A stretch of 64,000 nucleotides of DNA from Roseomonas sp. (GTDB taxonomy: Bacteria > Pseudomonadota > Alphaproteobacteria > Acetobacterales > Acetobacteraceae). Positions within the stretch are counted from its first letter, which is position 1, and the number at the start of each line of letters is the position of its first letter. Shown here piece after piece: positions 54,127 through 63,978 of the stretch. Under the pieces are notes generated by a model. That model was not told the origin of the DNA, did no database searches, and was given only the letters and a program-made list of their open reading frames with translations. The DNA lies in contig JADCFA010000023.1 in NCBI GenBank assembly GCA_020249775.1, forward strand, positions 1 to 64,000, in the 5' to 3' direction. Position numbers and translations under genes: made by a program.

Positions 54127-55461
54127 CTACTCACCAAAAACGCGCGCGAAAATGGTCTCGACATGGCCAAAATCGCGCGCGGGATCCATGGCGCGATCCA
54201 GTGCTGCGCCATCCATCAGCGCGGCCACGCCGGCATCCTCCAAAAGATTGGTGCGGAAATCCTTCGCCCCCGCGCTGCCCAATGCCTGCCAGGTGGCCAT
54301 GGCGCAGCGCTGCACCGTGGCATAGGCATCTTCCCGGCTCATCCCCGCCTGGGTCAGTGCCAGCAGCACCTTTTGGCTATGCACAACGCCACCGAGGCTT
54401 TCCAGAATGGCCTGCATGCGCGCGGGATAGATGGTGAGCTTTTCCATCATGCCGGTCAGGCGCATCAGCGCGAAATCCAGCGCAATCGTCGCATCCGGGC
54501 CAATCACGCGTTCCACCGAGGAATGGCTGATATCGCGTTCATGCCAGAGCGCCACATTCTCCAAGGCCGGCACCGCATAGCCACGCACCAGGCGTGCGAG
54601 CCCGGTCAGGTTCTCACTCAGCACTGGGTTGCGCTTATGCGGCATGGCGGAAGACCCCTTCTGCCCGGCATGGAAGAATTCCTCCGCCTCCCGCACTTCG
54701 CTTCTTTGCAAATGGCGCACTTCGGTGGCGAGCCGTTCAATGCCGCTCGCCACCACAGCAAGGGCGGCGAAAAACGCCGCGTGGCGGTCGCGCGGGATGA
54801 TTTGCGTGGAAACCGGTTCCACCGAAAGGCCAAGCCTGGCGGCGACAAAGGCTTCAACGCGCGGGTCAACGCTGGCGAAGGTGCCGACCGGGCCGGAAAT
54901 GGCGCAGGTCGCGACCTCGGCCCGCGCCGCCACCAACCGCGCGCGATTGCGGGCGAATTCGGCGTAATGCCCGGCAAGCTTGAGGCCGAAAGTGGTGGGT
55001 TCCGCATGGATGCCATGGCTGCGGCCAATGGTGGGCGTGAATTTATGCTCCATCGCGCGGGTTTTCAGCGCGGCCAGCAGCGCATCCAAATCCGCGATCA
55101 GCAAATCGGCGGCTTGCGTCATTTGCACGGCAAGGCAGGTATCCAGCACATCGGATGATGTCATGCCCTGATGCATGAAGCGCGCTTCCGGCCCAATGCC
55201 TTCGCCCATCCAGGTCAGGAAGGCGATCACATCATGGCGCGTCACGCGTTCAATCTCATCAATCCGGTTGATATCGGCATCGCTGATGCCGGCGGCGCGC
55301 GGGGCGCCTTTTTCGCGGATGACCTTGGCTGCTTCCGCCGGGATGGTGCCGATACGGCCCATTTCCTCGGCCGCCAGGGCCTCAATCTCGAACCAGATGC
55401 GGTAGCGATTGGCGGGGGCCCAGATGGCTTCCATTTGCGGGCGGGAATAGCGCGGGACCAT
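54127..55461 (-). CDS. purB: adenylosuccinate lyase
   Basis: 444 aa from ATG 55461 (MVPRYSRPQM); the longer upstream frame overlaps terC and has no similarity. Fumarase/aspartase superfamily: EIERVTRHDVIAFLTWM, MTSSDVLDT, GRSHGIHAEPTTFGLK (general acid/base histidine), and the signature GSSAMPHKRNPVLSEN with the catalytic serine loop. It acts twice in purine synthesis, releasing fumarate from SAICAR and adenylosuccinate. It converges on serA with only 3 bases between the stops. purA lies 3 kb away on the other strand. Confidence 0.96.
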   Translation of the reverse strand: MVPRYSRPQMEAIWAPANRYRIWFEIEALAAEEMGRIGTIPAEAAKVIREKGAPRAAGISDADINRIDEIERVTRHDVIAFLTWMGEGIGPEARFMHQGMTSSDVLDTCLAVQMTQAADLLIADLDALLAALKTRAMEHKFTPTIGRSHGIHAEPTTFGLKLAGHYAEFARNRARLVAARAEVATCAISGPVGTFASVDPRVEAFVAARLGLSVEPVSTQIIPRDRHAAFFAALAVVASGIERLATEVRHLQRSEVREAEEFFHAGQKGSSAMPHKRNPVLSENLTGLARLVRGYAVPALENVALWHERDISHSSVERVIGPDATIALDFALMRLTGMMEKLTIYPARMQAILESLGGVVHSQKVLLALTQAGMSREDAYATVQRCAMATWQALGSAGAKDFRTNLLEDAGVAALMDGAALDRAMDPARDFGHVETIFARVFGE

Positions 55462-55599
55462 GGGTGAGACTCCGTAAACGCACCTTTCTCTGGCCCCATC
55501 AACGACGGAAGGCAAGCAGGAGGCCCCCGGCTTGCGGCCCAGCCAAGGCCTCGCTATTGGGATTGTAACAGCAAACAACCCTCGCCGGATTGCATCAAA

Positions 55600-56421
55600 A
55601 TGTTGGAAATGTTCCCCGACTGGCTCCAGCCACTGCTCCTGGTTTTGTTCATTGACGTTGTGCTCGCGGGCGATAACGCCATCGTGGTGGGCATGGCGGC
55701 GGCGGGTCTGCCGGCAGAACAGCGGAAAAAGGCGATTTTCTGGGGCATTATTGCCGCGACGCTGATGCGTATCGGCTTCGCGTCCATCACCGTGCAATTG
55801 CTGCAAATTGTCGGGATTGTGCTGGCGGGTGGCGTTTTGCTGCTATGGGTCTGCTGGAAAATGTATCGCGAATTGCGCGAAGGCGGCAGCCATGGCGACC
55901 CTTCTGTTACCGATCAGCATGATGGGGTGGAAGCGCTGGATAACGGTGCCGCCCCTGGTGCGCCAAAAAAGACGCTGCGTCAGGCCATCACCCAGATCCT
56001 GGTGGCCGATGTTTCCATGTCACTTGATAACGTGCTGGCGGTGGCAGGGGCGGCCAAGGACCACCCCTATATTCTGATCATCGGGCTCGCGGTTTCCGTG
56101 GTGCTGATGGGGGTTGCGGCGACCTTCATCGCGCGCTTGTTGGACAAGCATCGTTGGATTGCCTGGGTCGGCCTGTTCATCATCCTGTATGTGGCTGGCC
56201 AGATGATTTATGAAGGAACACAACAGGTTACCCAGCAGGTGGCCGAGGCTTATGCCTATCTTTTCCTGCCACTTGGTTTCTTGGCCTTGCCGGGGGTATT
56301 CCCGGTCTGGCTTTGGGTGGGTGTCACTTTCCTGCAACTGATCGTCTATACGGGGATCGCCGCCTTCGTCGCAGATGTGGTGCGGCAAGCGCGGCGCGGG
56401 TCATCTGCCGCCCATGGCTGA
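55600..56421 (+). CDS. TerC-family membrane protein
   Basis: 273 aa with about seven hydrophobic helices. TerC signatures: FIDVVLAGDNAIVVGMAA near the start and ILVADVSMSLDNVLAVAG in the middle, each with the acidic SxDN/GDN metal-binding pair. The cytoplasmic loop is charged (EGGSHGDPSVTDQHDGVEA). The family (Alx, YceF, YkoY) is now linked to manganese efflux or metalation of exported proteins rather than to tellurite itself. A 7-bp GC hairpin (56425-56443) follows the stop without a T-tract. Confidence 0.87.
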   Translation: MLEMFPDWLQPLLLVLFIDVVLAGDNAIVVGMAAAGLPAEQRKKAIFWGIIAATLMRIGFASITVQLLQIVGIVLAGGVLLLWVCWKMYRELREGGSHGDPSVTDQHDGVEALDNGAAPGAPKKTLRQAITQILVADVSMSLDNVLAVAGAAKDHPYILIIGLAVSVVLMGVAATFIARLLDKHRWIAWVGLFIILYVAGQMIYEGTQQVTQQVAEAYAYLFLPLGFLALPGVFPVWLWVGVTFLQLIVYTGIAAFVADVVRQARRGSSAAHG

Positions 56422-56533
56422 CCGGCGGGGCTTCACGCCCCGCAGTTATCCCGTTACTGTTTGACCCGCCGGGGCAGGTCAGCGCGACGCATAGTTTTTA
56501 TGCGTGGTGTCCGGCCTGCTTGCTCGGAGACTC

Positions 56534-57223
56534 ATGATGGATTTCTCGACTATCCTGGAAAACTTCAATCTGGCCACGTTTGGCCAGATCATGTTCGCCA
56601 ATGTGGTACTTTCTGGCGATAATGCGGTGCTGATCGGCCTGGCGGCGGCCGGGCTGCCCGCTGCGCAACGTTCCCGCGCCATTCTGTTTGGCATGATCTT
56701 CGCCACCGTTCTGCGCGTGATTTTCTCCATCTTCGCGGTCTATCTGCTGGAAGTCCCTGGCCTATTGCTGATTGGCGGGCTTTTGCTGCTCTGGATCGCC
56801 TATGGCTTCTTCAAGGAATTGCGTGAGGAAAAGGCCGAGGAGGAAGACCCCGAGGGCCATGAAGATGGCGCGGGCGGCAAGACCATGGCGCAGGCGTTGA
56901 AGCAGATTGTGATCGCGGATGTTTCGATGTCGCTCGATAATGTGCTGGCGATTGCCGGCATTGCGCGCGGCAATCTGCCCATGCTGATCCTAGGGCTTGG
57001 GGTTTCCATCATCCTGATGGGTGTGGCGGCTTCCATCATTGCCCGGCTGCTCGCCCGCTTTCGCTGGATTGCCTATGCTGGCGTGGCGCTGATTGCCTGG
57101 ATTGGCATTGAAATGACCTATGAGGGGGCGCATCAGCTCTACGGCTACCTGACCGGTTCGGGCCATGGCCATGCGGAGATGTTGAGCCCCGATCGCGGGA
57201 GCGATTTCGCCCGATCAGGTTAG
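56534..57223 (+). CDS. TerC-family membrane protein, second tandem copy
   Basis: 229 aa from ATG 56534 with a CGGAG site; a second ATG follows at 56537. FANVVLSGDNAVLIGLAAAGLP and IVIADVSMSLDNVLAIAGIA mirror the first copy, so the pair arose by tandem duplication, but the loop between (EEKAEEEDPEGHEDGAGG) is acidic and distinct. The C-terminus has a His-rich end (GSGHGHAEM) that could bind metal. Whether the two form a hetero-oligomer is unknown. Confidence 0.87.
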   Translation: MMDFSTILENFNLATFGQIMFANVVLSGDNAVLIGLAAAGLPAAQRSRAILFGMIFATVLRVIFSIFAVYLLEVPGLLLIGGLLLLWIAYGFFKELREEKAEEEDPEGHEDGAGGKTMAQALKQIVIADVSMSLDNVLAIAGIARGNLPMLILGLGVSIILMGVAASIIARLLARFRWIAYAGVALIAWIGIEMTYEGAHQLYGYLTGSGHGHAEMLSPDRGSDFARSG

Positions 57224-57279
57224 GTTCTCGGGCGGGGCTTGCCGAGCCGCGCGGCCCCTGCCAAACCCTCGCCTCGCCC

Positions 57280-58422
57280 ATGACCGAAGATTTGCCCAAT
57301 CCCGCCCTGCTGCCTGCCGGCTTCGCCGATCTGCTGCCGCCCGATGCAGCGCGGGAAGCCGCCTTGGTGGAAGCCATGATGGCGGCCTTTGCCCAGCATG
57401 GCTATGAACGCGTCAAGCCGCCGCTGCTGGAATTTGAAGACAGTTTGCTGACGGGCTCTGGCGCCGCGGTAGCGGATCAGACCTTCCGCCTGATGGACCC
57501 GGTCAGCCAACGCATGATGGGGCTGCGTGCGGACACCACGCCGCAAGTGGCGCGCATTGCCGCGACAAGGCTGGCGGCCGAACCACGCCCCTTGCGGCTT
57601 TGCTATGCGGGGCAGGTTTTGCGCGTACGCGGCACGCAATTGGCGCCCGAACGCCAGCTTCCCCAGGCCGGGATTGAAGTGATCGGCAGCGATGCGATTG
57701 AAGCCGATGCGGAAGTGGCGATTGTGGCGGTGGAAGCCCTCGCCGCCATTGGCGTCGCCCCCGTCAGCCTGGATGTGACGCTGCCCAGCCTGACGCCCGC
57801 TTTGCTGGATGCGGCGGCGCTGGCGCCGGCTTTGCGCGCCAGCCTGGCGCGTGCGCTGGACCGCAAGGATAGTGCGGCGGTGGCGGCTTTGGTGCGCGAT
57901 GCGGGCGCCGCCATATTGCAAGCCTTGCCCGCGTTGATGGCAGCTTCCGGCCCGGCGCCCGCTGCGCTTGCCGCCTTGCAACAGGCGGAGCTGCCCAACG
58001 GCGCACGCGCCTTGGCGCGGGATGCGGCGGCCGTGATCGCCGCCATTGCGCGCCGCGCGCCGGGGCTGCGCATCACGCTCGATCCGGTGGAGTTTCGCGG
58101 CTTTCGCTACCACACGGGCGTTGCCTTCACGCTTTATGGTCCGGGACTTGGCGGGGAATTGGCGCGTGGTGGGCGCTATGTTTCCCATAATGGTGAACCC
58201 GCCACGGGCATGACGCTGTACCCCGATGCCGTGCTGCGCGCGGCACCACGGGCCGCAGAGCCGGCGCGGCTTTTCATCCCGCTTGGCGCCGACGGCGCTG
58301 CCTTCCGCGCGCAGGGCTTTGTCACTGTCGCGGCGTTATCGGCAGCGGATACGCCCGAATCGCTCCGCTGCACCCATTCACTTCAGGACGGGCGCGCTGC
58401 GGCGCTGCCTCGGAAAGGTTAA
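57280..58422 (+). CDS. hisZ: ATP phosphoribosyltransferase regulatory subunit
   Basis: 380 aa class II synthetase-like protein that lacks aminoacylation and activates the short-form HisG in histidine synthesis. It carries [38 protein letters not shown] (HisS-like motif 1 region), [29 protein letters not shown] (motif 2 arginine context) and [14 protein letters not shown] near the end. The motif 3-like stretch ends GGRYVSHNG. hisG is not in the window. It is followed by purA after 4 bases, a pairing common in alphaproteobacteria. Confidence 0.9.
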   Translation: MTEDLPNPALLPAGFADLLPPDAAREAALVEAMMAAFAQHGYERVKPPLLEFEDSLLTGSGAAVADQTFRLMDPVSQRMMGLRADTTPQVARIAATRLAAEPRPLRLCYAGQVLRVRGTQLAPERQLPQAGIEVIGSDAIEADAEVAIVAVEALAAIGVAPVSLDVTLPSLTPALLDAAALAPALRASLARALDRKDSAAVAALVRDAGAAILQALPALMAASGPAPAALAALQQAELPNGARALARDAAAVIAAIARRAPGLRITLDPVEFRGFRYHTGVAFTLYGPGLGGELARGGRYVSHNGEPATGMTLYPDAVLRAAPRAAEPARLFIPLGADGAAFRAQGFVTVAALSAADTPESLRCTHSLQDGRAAALPRKG

Positions 58423-58426
58423 AACC

Positions 58427-59716
58427 ATGGCCAATGTCGCCGTGATCGGTGCCCAATGGGGTGATGAAGGCAAGGGCAAGGTTGTGGATTGGCTCGCCTC
58501 CCGCGCGGATATCGTGGTGCGCTTCCAGGGTGGGCATAATGCCGGCCATACGCTGGTGGTGGGGGATCAGACCTATAAGCTTTCATTGCTGCCATCGGGC
58601 GTGGTGCGCGGCAAGCTTGGCATTATCGGCAATGGCGTCGTGCTGGACCCGGAAGCGCTGCTTTCCGAAATCGCGAAAGTCACCGCGCAAGGGCTTTCCG
58701 TGACGCCCGAGAATCTGCGCATCGCCGATAATGTGCCACTGATCTTGCCGCTGCATCCCGCACTGGATAAGGCACGCGAAGCGGCGCGGGGCGATGCGAA
58801 AATCGGCACCACCGGGCGCGGCATTGGCCCTGCCTATGAAGACAAGGTGGCGCGGCGGGCGATTCGCTTATGTGATCTGGCGGAACCGGAAACACTTTCC
58901 GACAAGCTTGATGAATTGCTCCGCCATCACAATACGCTGCTGCGCGGGCTTGGCGCGCCGGAATTCGAAAAGCAGGCGCTGCTGGATAGCTTGCTTGCGC
59001 TCGCGCCAAAGCTGCTGCCTTTTGCCGAAGCCATTTGGGAAAGGCTGGATGAGGCGCGCAGTACCGGCAAGCGCGTATTGTTCGAAGGCGCACAGGCGGT
59101 GATGCTGGATGTGGATCACGGCACTTATCCTTACGTCACCAGCAGCAATACGGTGGCCGGCAATGCCGCCGCGGGTGCGGGCATTGGGCCGGATGCGATT
59201 GGCTTCGTGCTCGGCATTGCCAAGGCTTACTCAACCCGCGTTGGCTCCGGCCCCTTCCCGAGCGAATTGCATGATGAGATTGGCAAGCGCTTGGGTGAAC
59301 GCGGCCATGAATTTGGCACCGTCACCGGGCGCCCGCGCCGCTGCGGCTGGTTTGATGCCTGCATGGTGCGCCAAGCTGTGAAGGTGGGTGGCGTGCAGGG
59401 CTTGGTTTTGACCAAGCTTGATGTGCTGGATGGCCTGACTGAATTGAAGATCTGCACCGGCTATCGGGTGAATGGCCAAATGATAAAGCGCCTGCCCACC
59501 GGGCAACGCGCGCAAGCGGCCGCGGAACCGATTTTTGAGGTGATGCCCGGCTGGCCCGGTTCCACCCGCGGTGCCCGTTCCTATGCCGAATTGCCGGCCG
59601 AGGCGGTAAAATACATCCGCCGGATCGAGGAATTGGTGGAAGCCCCCGTGGTGCTGCTTTCCACCAGCCCCGAGCGTGACGACACCATCATGATGCGCGA
59701 CCCCTTTGCGGGGTAG
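58427..59716 (+). CDS. purA: adenylosuccinate synthetase
   Basis: 429 aa; GTP-dependent ligation of aspartate to IMP, the first committed AMP step. GTP-binding P-loop and active-site block [21 protein letters not shown] at residues 4-24, then [48 protein letters not shown] and [13 protein letters not shown]. Last codons run 3 bases before the ABC-F gene. The context with hisZ ties purine and histidine synthesis, which share intermediates. Confidence 0.97.
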   Translation: MANVAVIGAQWGDEGKGKVVDWLASRADIVVRFQGGHNAGHTLVVGDQTYKLSLLPSGVVRGKLGIIGNGVVLDPEALLSEIAKVTAQGLSVTPENLRIADNVPLILPLHPALDKAREAARGDAKIGTTGRGIGPAYEDKVARRAIRLCDLAEPETLSDKLDELLRHHNTLLRGLGAPEFEKQALLDSLLALAPKLLPFAEAIWERLDEARSTGKRVLFEGAQAVMLDVDHGTYPYVTSSNTVAGNAAAGAGIGPDAIGFVLGIAKAYSTRVGSGPFPSELHDEIGKRLGERGHEFGTVTGRPRRCGWFDACMVRQAVKVGGVQGLVLTKLDVLDGLTELKICTGYRVNGQMIKRLPTGQRAQAAAEPIFEVMPGWPGSTRGARSYAELPAEAVKYIRRIEELVEAPVVLLSTSPERDDTIMMRDPFAG

Positions 59717-59719
59717 CTG

Positions 59720-61531
59720 ATGGCCACACCGCCGCTTCTGATCCTGCAGGATATCCGCCAGGGTTTTGGCACCACGCGGTTGCTGGATGGTGCCTCGCTT
59801 GCCGTCGCACCCGCCGAAAGGCTGGCGCTGGTCGGGCGCAATGGCTCGGGCAAATCAACGCTGTTGAAGATTGCCGCCGGGCTGATTGAACCGGAATCGG
59901 GCACGCGCTTTCTGCAACCGGGTGCGACGCTGCGCGTTTTGGATCAGGAACCTGATCTTTCTGGCTATGCCGATGTAATGTCCTATGTGGAGGCGGGGCT
60001 TGGGCCGGCGGATGATGCGCATCGCGCGCGCTATTTGCTGGAAAGCCTGGGGATGACTGGAGCGGAAGCACCCGCCGCGCTTTCAGGCGGTGAGGCGCGG
60101 CGTGCGGCCCTGGCGCGCGCTTTGGCACCTTCGCCCGATATTCTGCTGTTGGATGAACCCACCAATCACCTCGACCTGCCGGCGATTGAATGGCTGGAAA
60201 CAGAACTTGCGGCCAGCAGCGCCGCCCTGGTGCTGATCAGCCATGATCGGCGCTTTCTGGAAAGCCTTTCGCGCGCCATGGTCTGGCTGGATCGCGGCAC
60301 AACGCGCCGGCTGGAACAGGGCTTTGGCGCCTTTGAAGCCTGGCGCGATCAGGTGTTGGAAGAAGAAGAACGCGACGCGCATAAGCTCGCGCGCAAGATC
60401 GTGCGCGAAGAACATTGGCTGCGCTATGGCGTGACCGCGCGGCGCAAGCGCAATGTGCGGCGCTTGGAAAACCTGCAAAGCTTGCGCGCCCGGCGGCGCG
60501 AAAGAACCAACGCGCCGGGCCGCGTGAGCATGGCCGCAACCGAGGCCGCTTCTTCCGGCAATCTGGTGATCGCCGCTGATGGCATCAGCAAAGCCTTCGG
60601 TGGGCGCCCGATCATCACCGGGTTTTCGACACGCATCATGCGGGGTGATCGTGTCGGCATCCTCGGCCCTAATGGTGCCGGCAAGACGACGCTGTTGAAC
60701 ATGCTGACCGGCACGCTGGCGCCGGATGCGGGACAAGTCTTGCTCGGCGCCGGGATTGAAATGGTGGGGCTGGATCAACGCCGTGCCGCGCTTGATCCTG
60801 CGGTGACGCTCGCCGAAGCGCTGACCGAAGGGCGCGGCGATATGGTGCATGTTGGCGGCGCACCGCGGCATGTGCTTGGCTATATGAAGGATTTTCTGTT
60901 CACGCCGGAACAGGCGCGCACCCCGCTTGGCGCGCTTTCTGGCGGTGAACGCGGCCGCCTGATGTTGGCGCGCGCTTTCGCCAAGCCATCCAACCTGTTG
61001 GTATTGGATGAACCGACAAATGATCTAGACCTGGAAACACTTGATCTATTGCAGGAATTAATCGCGGATTACGCCGGCACGGTGCTGCTGGTGAGCCATG
61101 ATCGTGATTTCCTCGACCGCTGCGTCACCAGCGTGATTGCCTTTGAAGAAGCCGGGCGCTGGCAGGAATATGCCGGCGGCTATAGCGATATGGTGGCGCA
61201 GCGCGGCCATGGTGTGCGTGCGCGCGCGGCTGAAAAGCAGGCGCCAGCGCCGAAGCGAGAGACAATAGTTTCTGCCAAACCAACTACGCGCAAAAAGGGC
61301 CTTGGCGCGGTGGAGCAGCATGAATTGAAAACCCTGCCGGCGCGGATGGAAAAGCTCTCGGCGGAAATCGCCGTGCTTGAAAAACGCATTGCCGATCCGG
61401 CGTTTTATGCGCGCGACGCTTCAGGTTTCGCAAAAGCGACCAGCGCGCTTGGCGCGGCGCAGGCGGCCTTGCAGCAGGCGGAGACTCGCTGGCTGGAATT
61501 GGAAATCCTGAGGGAAGAAAGCGGCGGGTGA
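59720..61531 (+). CDS. ABC-F family ATPase
   Basis: 603 aa with two ABC domains and no membrane segments. Domain 1: Walker A GRNGSGKST, LSGGEARRAALARAL, LLDEPTNHLDL. Domain 2: GPNGAGKTT, LSGGERGRLMLARAF, VLDEPTNDLDL. Between them lies the charged P-site linker (residues about 230-265, RREHWLRYG-type basic helices), and at the end a coiled coil (LPARMEKLSAEIAVLEKRIADPAFYARDASGF) typical of Uup. Translation-factor-like ABC-F proteins act on the ribosome or, for Uup, on DNA/ribosome quality control. Begins 3 bases after purA. Confidence 0.92.
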   Translation: MATPPLLILQDIRQGFGTTRLLDGASLAVAPAERLALVGRNGSGKSTLLKIAAGLIEPESGTRFLQPGATLRVLDQEPDLSGYADVMSYVEAGLGPADDAHRARYLLESLGMTGAEAPAALSGGEARRAALARALAPSPDILLLDEPTNHLDLPAIEWLETELAASSAALVLISHDRRFLESLSRAMVWLDRGTTRRLEQGFGAFEAWRDQVLEEEERDAHKLARKIVREEHWLRYGVTARRKRNVRRLENLQSLRARRRERTNAPGRVSMAATEAASSGNLVIAADGISKAFGGRPIITGFSTRIMRGDRVGILGPNGAGKTTLLNMLTGTLAPDAGQVLLGAGIEMVGLDQRRAALDPAVTLAEALTEGRGDMVHVGGAPRHVLGYMKDFLFTPEQARTPLGALSGGERGRLMLARAFAKPSNLLVLDEPTNDLDLETLDLLQELIADYAGTVLLVSHDRDFLDRCVTSVIAFEEAGRWQEYAGGYSDMVAQRGHGVRARAAEKQAPAPKRETIVSAKPTTRKKGLGAVEQHELKTLPARMEKLSAEIAVLEKRIADPAFYARDASGFAKATSALGAAQAALQQAETRWLELEILREESGG

Positions 61532-61541
61532 TCCGCGCTTT

Positions 61542-62720
61542 TCAGAACCGCTCCAATAGCCCGAGCGCCGCCAGGCGCTGACAAAAGGGCAGGGCGCCAT
61601 CGCCCAGGCTGGCCGGCGTGGCGCCTTCGGCCAATTGCGAGAGCCAGGCGCATTCCGCAGCGCTCACGTTCTCCACACCGCCATACCAGCGGAGCGCCCC
61701 ACCCCCTTCGGGCAGTGGCACCAGGTGATGGTGCATGGCATCCGAAAGGCGCAGCTTTTCATCCGCACCGGGCGGATGATGCGCCAGGCTGCGTTGGGAA
61801 AGTGGCAGCCGATCCCGTGTAATGCGATCCATCGCGGCAAGAGCAAGCCGTTCCAGCGCTGCGGTGGAGGATAGCACGGCAAGCGCAGGCGCAAGCCGCG
61901 CGGCGATGGCGGCGGTGCCGCCGGCTTCAGCAAGCCGCCAGGAAGGGATGCTGGCGCGCAAGGCTGGGTTTTCCGCTTCCAGGATTTCCAAAATCTCCCG
62001 CAGCATATCGGCGATGGAGGCTTCCAGGAACCCGATGGTGATATGGAGCGATGGCGCATCGCCCGATTGCGCCGCCGCTTCATGCATGACGCCGCGCGGC
62101 AGGTAAAGCGCATCGCCGGGATGAAGGGTCAGGGCATGCGGCGTGCCGGCGGGGTTTTGCTTATTCGCCCAAGGTGTCGCGCGGCTTGGTAAAGGGAAGG
62201 GGATGTCATCCCAAACGCGCCAGGATTTGGCGCCCGATACCTGCATCACCAGCACATCATGCGTATCAAAATGCACCCGGAAGCCCTGCGCGCCGGGGGG
62301 CGTCAGATAGATATTTGCCTGCACCGGATGCAGGAAGACCTTTTCGAGCCCTCGGCAGAATTGCGCGAGTGGCGCATGCAATTCGTGGAATTGCGAGACA
62401 ACCAGGCTGCCCCCCGCATCATGGCGGGCGAGCAGGCGGGGCAGATCAATGCGGCTGCCCTCTGCCTGCAGATATTCATCAAGCGGAATGGCCGCGCTGC
62501 CCTGGCGCCCGCCATCGGCCATGGTCACGCGCGGATGGCGCGCCGCATCCGTGCGCAAAAAGGCATCGAGATCGGCGATGGAAAGCAAGGCAGCGTAACG
62601 ATCCGCCGCGCCGCCTGGAAAAAGCCGCCAAGCGGAGCCTTCGCGTAGCGCAAAGACCTGTTCGGGCGTCAGGCCACCAAAGGCCAGGCGCCAGGCGGCT
62701 TCGCCCAGGGTTTCGTTCAT
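61542..62720 (-). CDS. JmjC-domain oxygenase, RoxA/YcfD-like (Cupin_4)
   Basis: 392 aa Fe(II)/2-oxoglutarate-dependent oxygenase of the kind that hydroxylates ribosomal protein residues. The iron site shows H-x-D in FRVHFDTHDVLVMQVSG and the distal histidine in YLPRGVMHEAAAQSG. KSWRVWD and the C-terminal winged-helix part (about residues 270-392, ending LPFCQRLAALGLLERF) agree with the family. N-terminal residues 1-60 are a helical extension. Upstream in transcription is the tandem-repeat protein gene. Confidence 0.85.
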   Translation of the reverse strand: MNETLGEAAWRLAFGGLTPEQVFALREGSAWRLFPGGAADRYAALLSIADLDAFLRTDAARHPRVTMADGGRQGSAAIPLDEYLQAEGSRIDLPRLLARHDAGGSLVVSQFHELHAPLAQFCRGLEKVFLHPVQANIYLTPPGAQGFRVHFDTHDVLVMQVSGAKSWRVWDDIPFPLPSRATPWANKQNPAGTPHALTLHPGDALYLPRGVMHEAAAQSGDAPSLHITIGFLEASIADMLREILEILEAENPALRASIPSWRLAEAGGTAAIAARLAPALAVLSSTAALERLALAAMDRITRDRLPLSQRSLAHHPPGADEKLRLSDAMHHHLVPLPEGGGALRWYGGVENVSAAECAWLSQLAEGATPASLGDGALPFCQRLAALGLLERF

Positions 62721-62728
62721 GCCTTGCT

Positions 62729-63253
62729 TCAGGTGCCGCGACGGCCGCGGCCTGCTTCATCACGCGGGTCTGAATCGGTCATGGCCTTGCGCTGCGTGCC
62801 GCGCCCATTGCCGGGACCATCGCCGGGATCGGCATCGGTCAGCCCCGTGCCGCGCCGCGCGCCGCGCCCATTGCCGGGGCCATCGCCGGGATCGGCATCG
62901 GTCAGGCCCGTGCCGCGCCTTGTGCCGCGACCATTGCCGGGACCATCACCGGGATCAGCATCATTCAAGCCGGTGCCGCGCCTTGTGCCGCGACCATTGC
63001 CGGGGCCATCGCCGGGGTCGGAATCGGTCAGCCCGGTGCCACGCGGGCGCCCGCGGCCACGCCCGGGCCCGTCCACCGGATCCGCATCCGTGACCACGGG
63101 GATGGCCTTGGGCTGCTGGAGCGGTTCGGCAGAGGCGCTGCGCGCTGCACCCAGAAGGGCAGGGGCCGCCGCCAGGTGCAAGACCAAAAGCCTGCGCCCC
63201 AGGGGGTTTTGCGGCGATTCCGCCAGTGCTTCGTCTTGTTTGCTACTTGGCAT
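62729..63253 (-). CDS. secreted protein with 21-residue DGPGNGRG tandem repeats
   Basis: 174 aa from ATG 63253; a GAGGGG site supports it over the ATG at 63286. Residues 1-42 contain a basic start and a hydrophobic stretch (RRLLVLHLAAAPALLGAARSASA), a signal peptide or anchor. From residue 55 to the end the protein is 5.7 copies of a unit like TDADPGDGPGNGRGTRRGTGL. Each holds a D-x-D-x-x-D-G cluster that could bind divalent metal, and basic residues in the second half. No recognised domain. Its stop lies 9 bases before the oxygenase gene's start codon, on the same strand. Confidence 0.65.
   Translation of the reverse strand: MPSSKQDEALAESPQNPLGRRLLVLHLAAAPALLGAARSASAEPLQQPKAIPVVTDADPVDGPGRGRGRPRGTGLTDSDPGDGPGNGRGTRRGTGLNDADPGDGPGNGRGTRRGTGLTDADPGDGPGNGRGARRGTGLTDADPGDGPGNGRGTQRKAMTDSDPRDEAGRGRRGT
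62732..63091. repeat. 63-bp tandem repeat inside the DGPGNGRG protein gene
   Basis: About 5.7 copies of a 63-bp unit; the central copies differ at only a few positions while the end copies are more diverged, the usual sign of ongoing expansion and homogenisation. It is in frame with the coding sequence, so copy-number change alters protein length by 21 residues at a time. Confidence 0.85.
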
Positions 63254-63519
63254 CGCTTGGCCCCTCATCTCAGACAGCAAGAACATTTGATGGGATTAAA
63301 CCCGGTGATAATCGCGTGGAAAAGTGAATTTTGATTTATCGTTTTCCGAAGTGAAATCATGGCTCACGGCAAAACGCCTCAACCCCATTCGATGATCAAG
63401 GCAAGCCTGCCGGATGCAAGACAAGCCTCTGCATGACAGCCACATCATGGCGCAGGGGCTTGCCGGAGAAGGCGAGGTTCAACAAAGCAAACCCCGCCAA
63501 GTTTAGTGGGTTTGACCGT

Positions 63520-63978
63520 TCAACTCGGCCGCACAAACGCTTGCCGCGCGAGCAGTTTCCAGCCATCGGGCTGGCGCTTCCAAACCTGCAGGATACCGAT
63601 ATTCACGGGGTTCACCCGCCCGCCGCTTTCGGATTCCCCGCGCAGCACATGGCGCACAATGGCGTCATCGCCGACCACATCAATCGTCTGATCCGAAATA
63701 TTCATGGACCGGAAGATCGAGGTCCGATTGGCCAGCGGGTCAATGAATTCCTGGCGGTTTTCGATCCGGCCGGCGGAATGGCCATAGCTTAATCTTTCAT
63801 GAGTCACGGCCATCATCCCGGCGCGATCCCCGGCCAGCATGGCCTTGGTGAGTGCCTCCACCGCTGCGGCGACGGCAGCGGCATCGCTGCCCTGGGCATG
63901 GGCGGCTGAGGTGATAGTTTGGCCGGCAACCAGGGCCGCGGCCCCAGCCAGCGCCAAATGGCGGCGGTTCATGGACAT
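63520..63978 (-). CDS. NTF2-like (SnoaL/DUF4440-type) secreted protein
   Basis: 152 aa from ATG 63978 with a GGGAGGA site; a second ATG two codons on is possible. The signal peptide (residues about 1-30) starts MSMNRRHLALAGAAALVAG with an RR pair and ends SAAHAQ. The mature part has the NTF2-like cone fold pattern: VEALTKAMLAGDRAGMMAVTHERLSYGHSAGRIENRQEFI and GILQVWKRQPDGWKLLARQAF. Members include small hydrolases or isomerases; the function here is unknown. The region 63287-63519 between it and the repeat-protein gene is empty of genes. Confidence 0.8.
   Translation of the reverse strand: MSMNRRHLALAGAAALVAGQTITSAAHAQGSDAAAVAAAVEALTKAMLAGDRAGMMAVTHERLSYGHSAGRIENRQEFIDPLANRTSIFRSMNISDQTIDVVGDDAIVRHVLRGESESGGRVNPVNIGILQVWKRQPDGWKLLARQAFVRPS

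Noticed and set aside
55462-55599. Manganese (yybP-ykoY) riboswitch ahead of the first terC
   Set aside because: The expected paired GGGGAG and conserved loop sequences are not seen in the 138-base leader.
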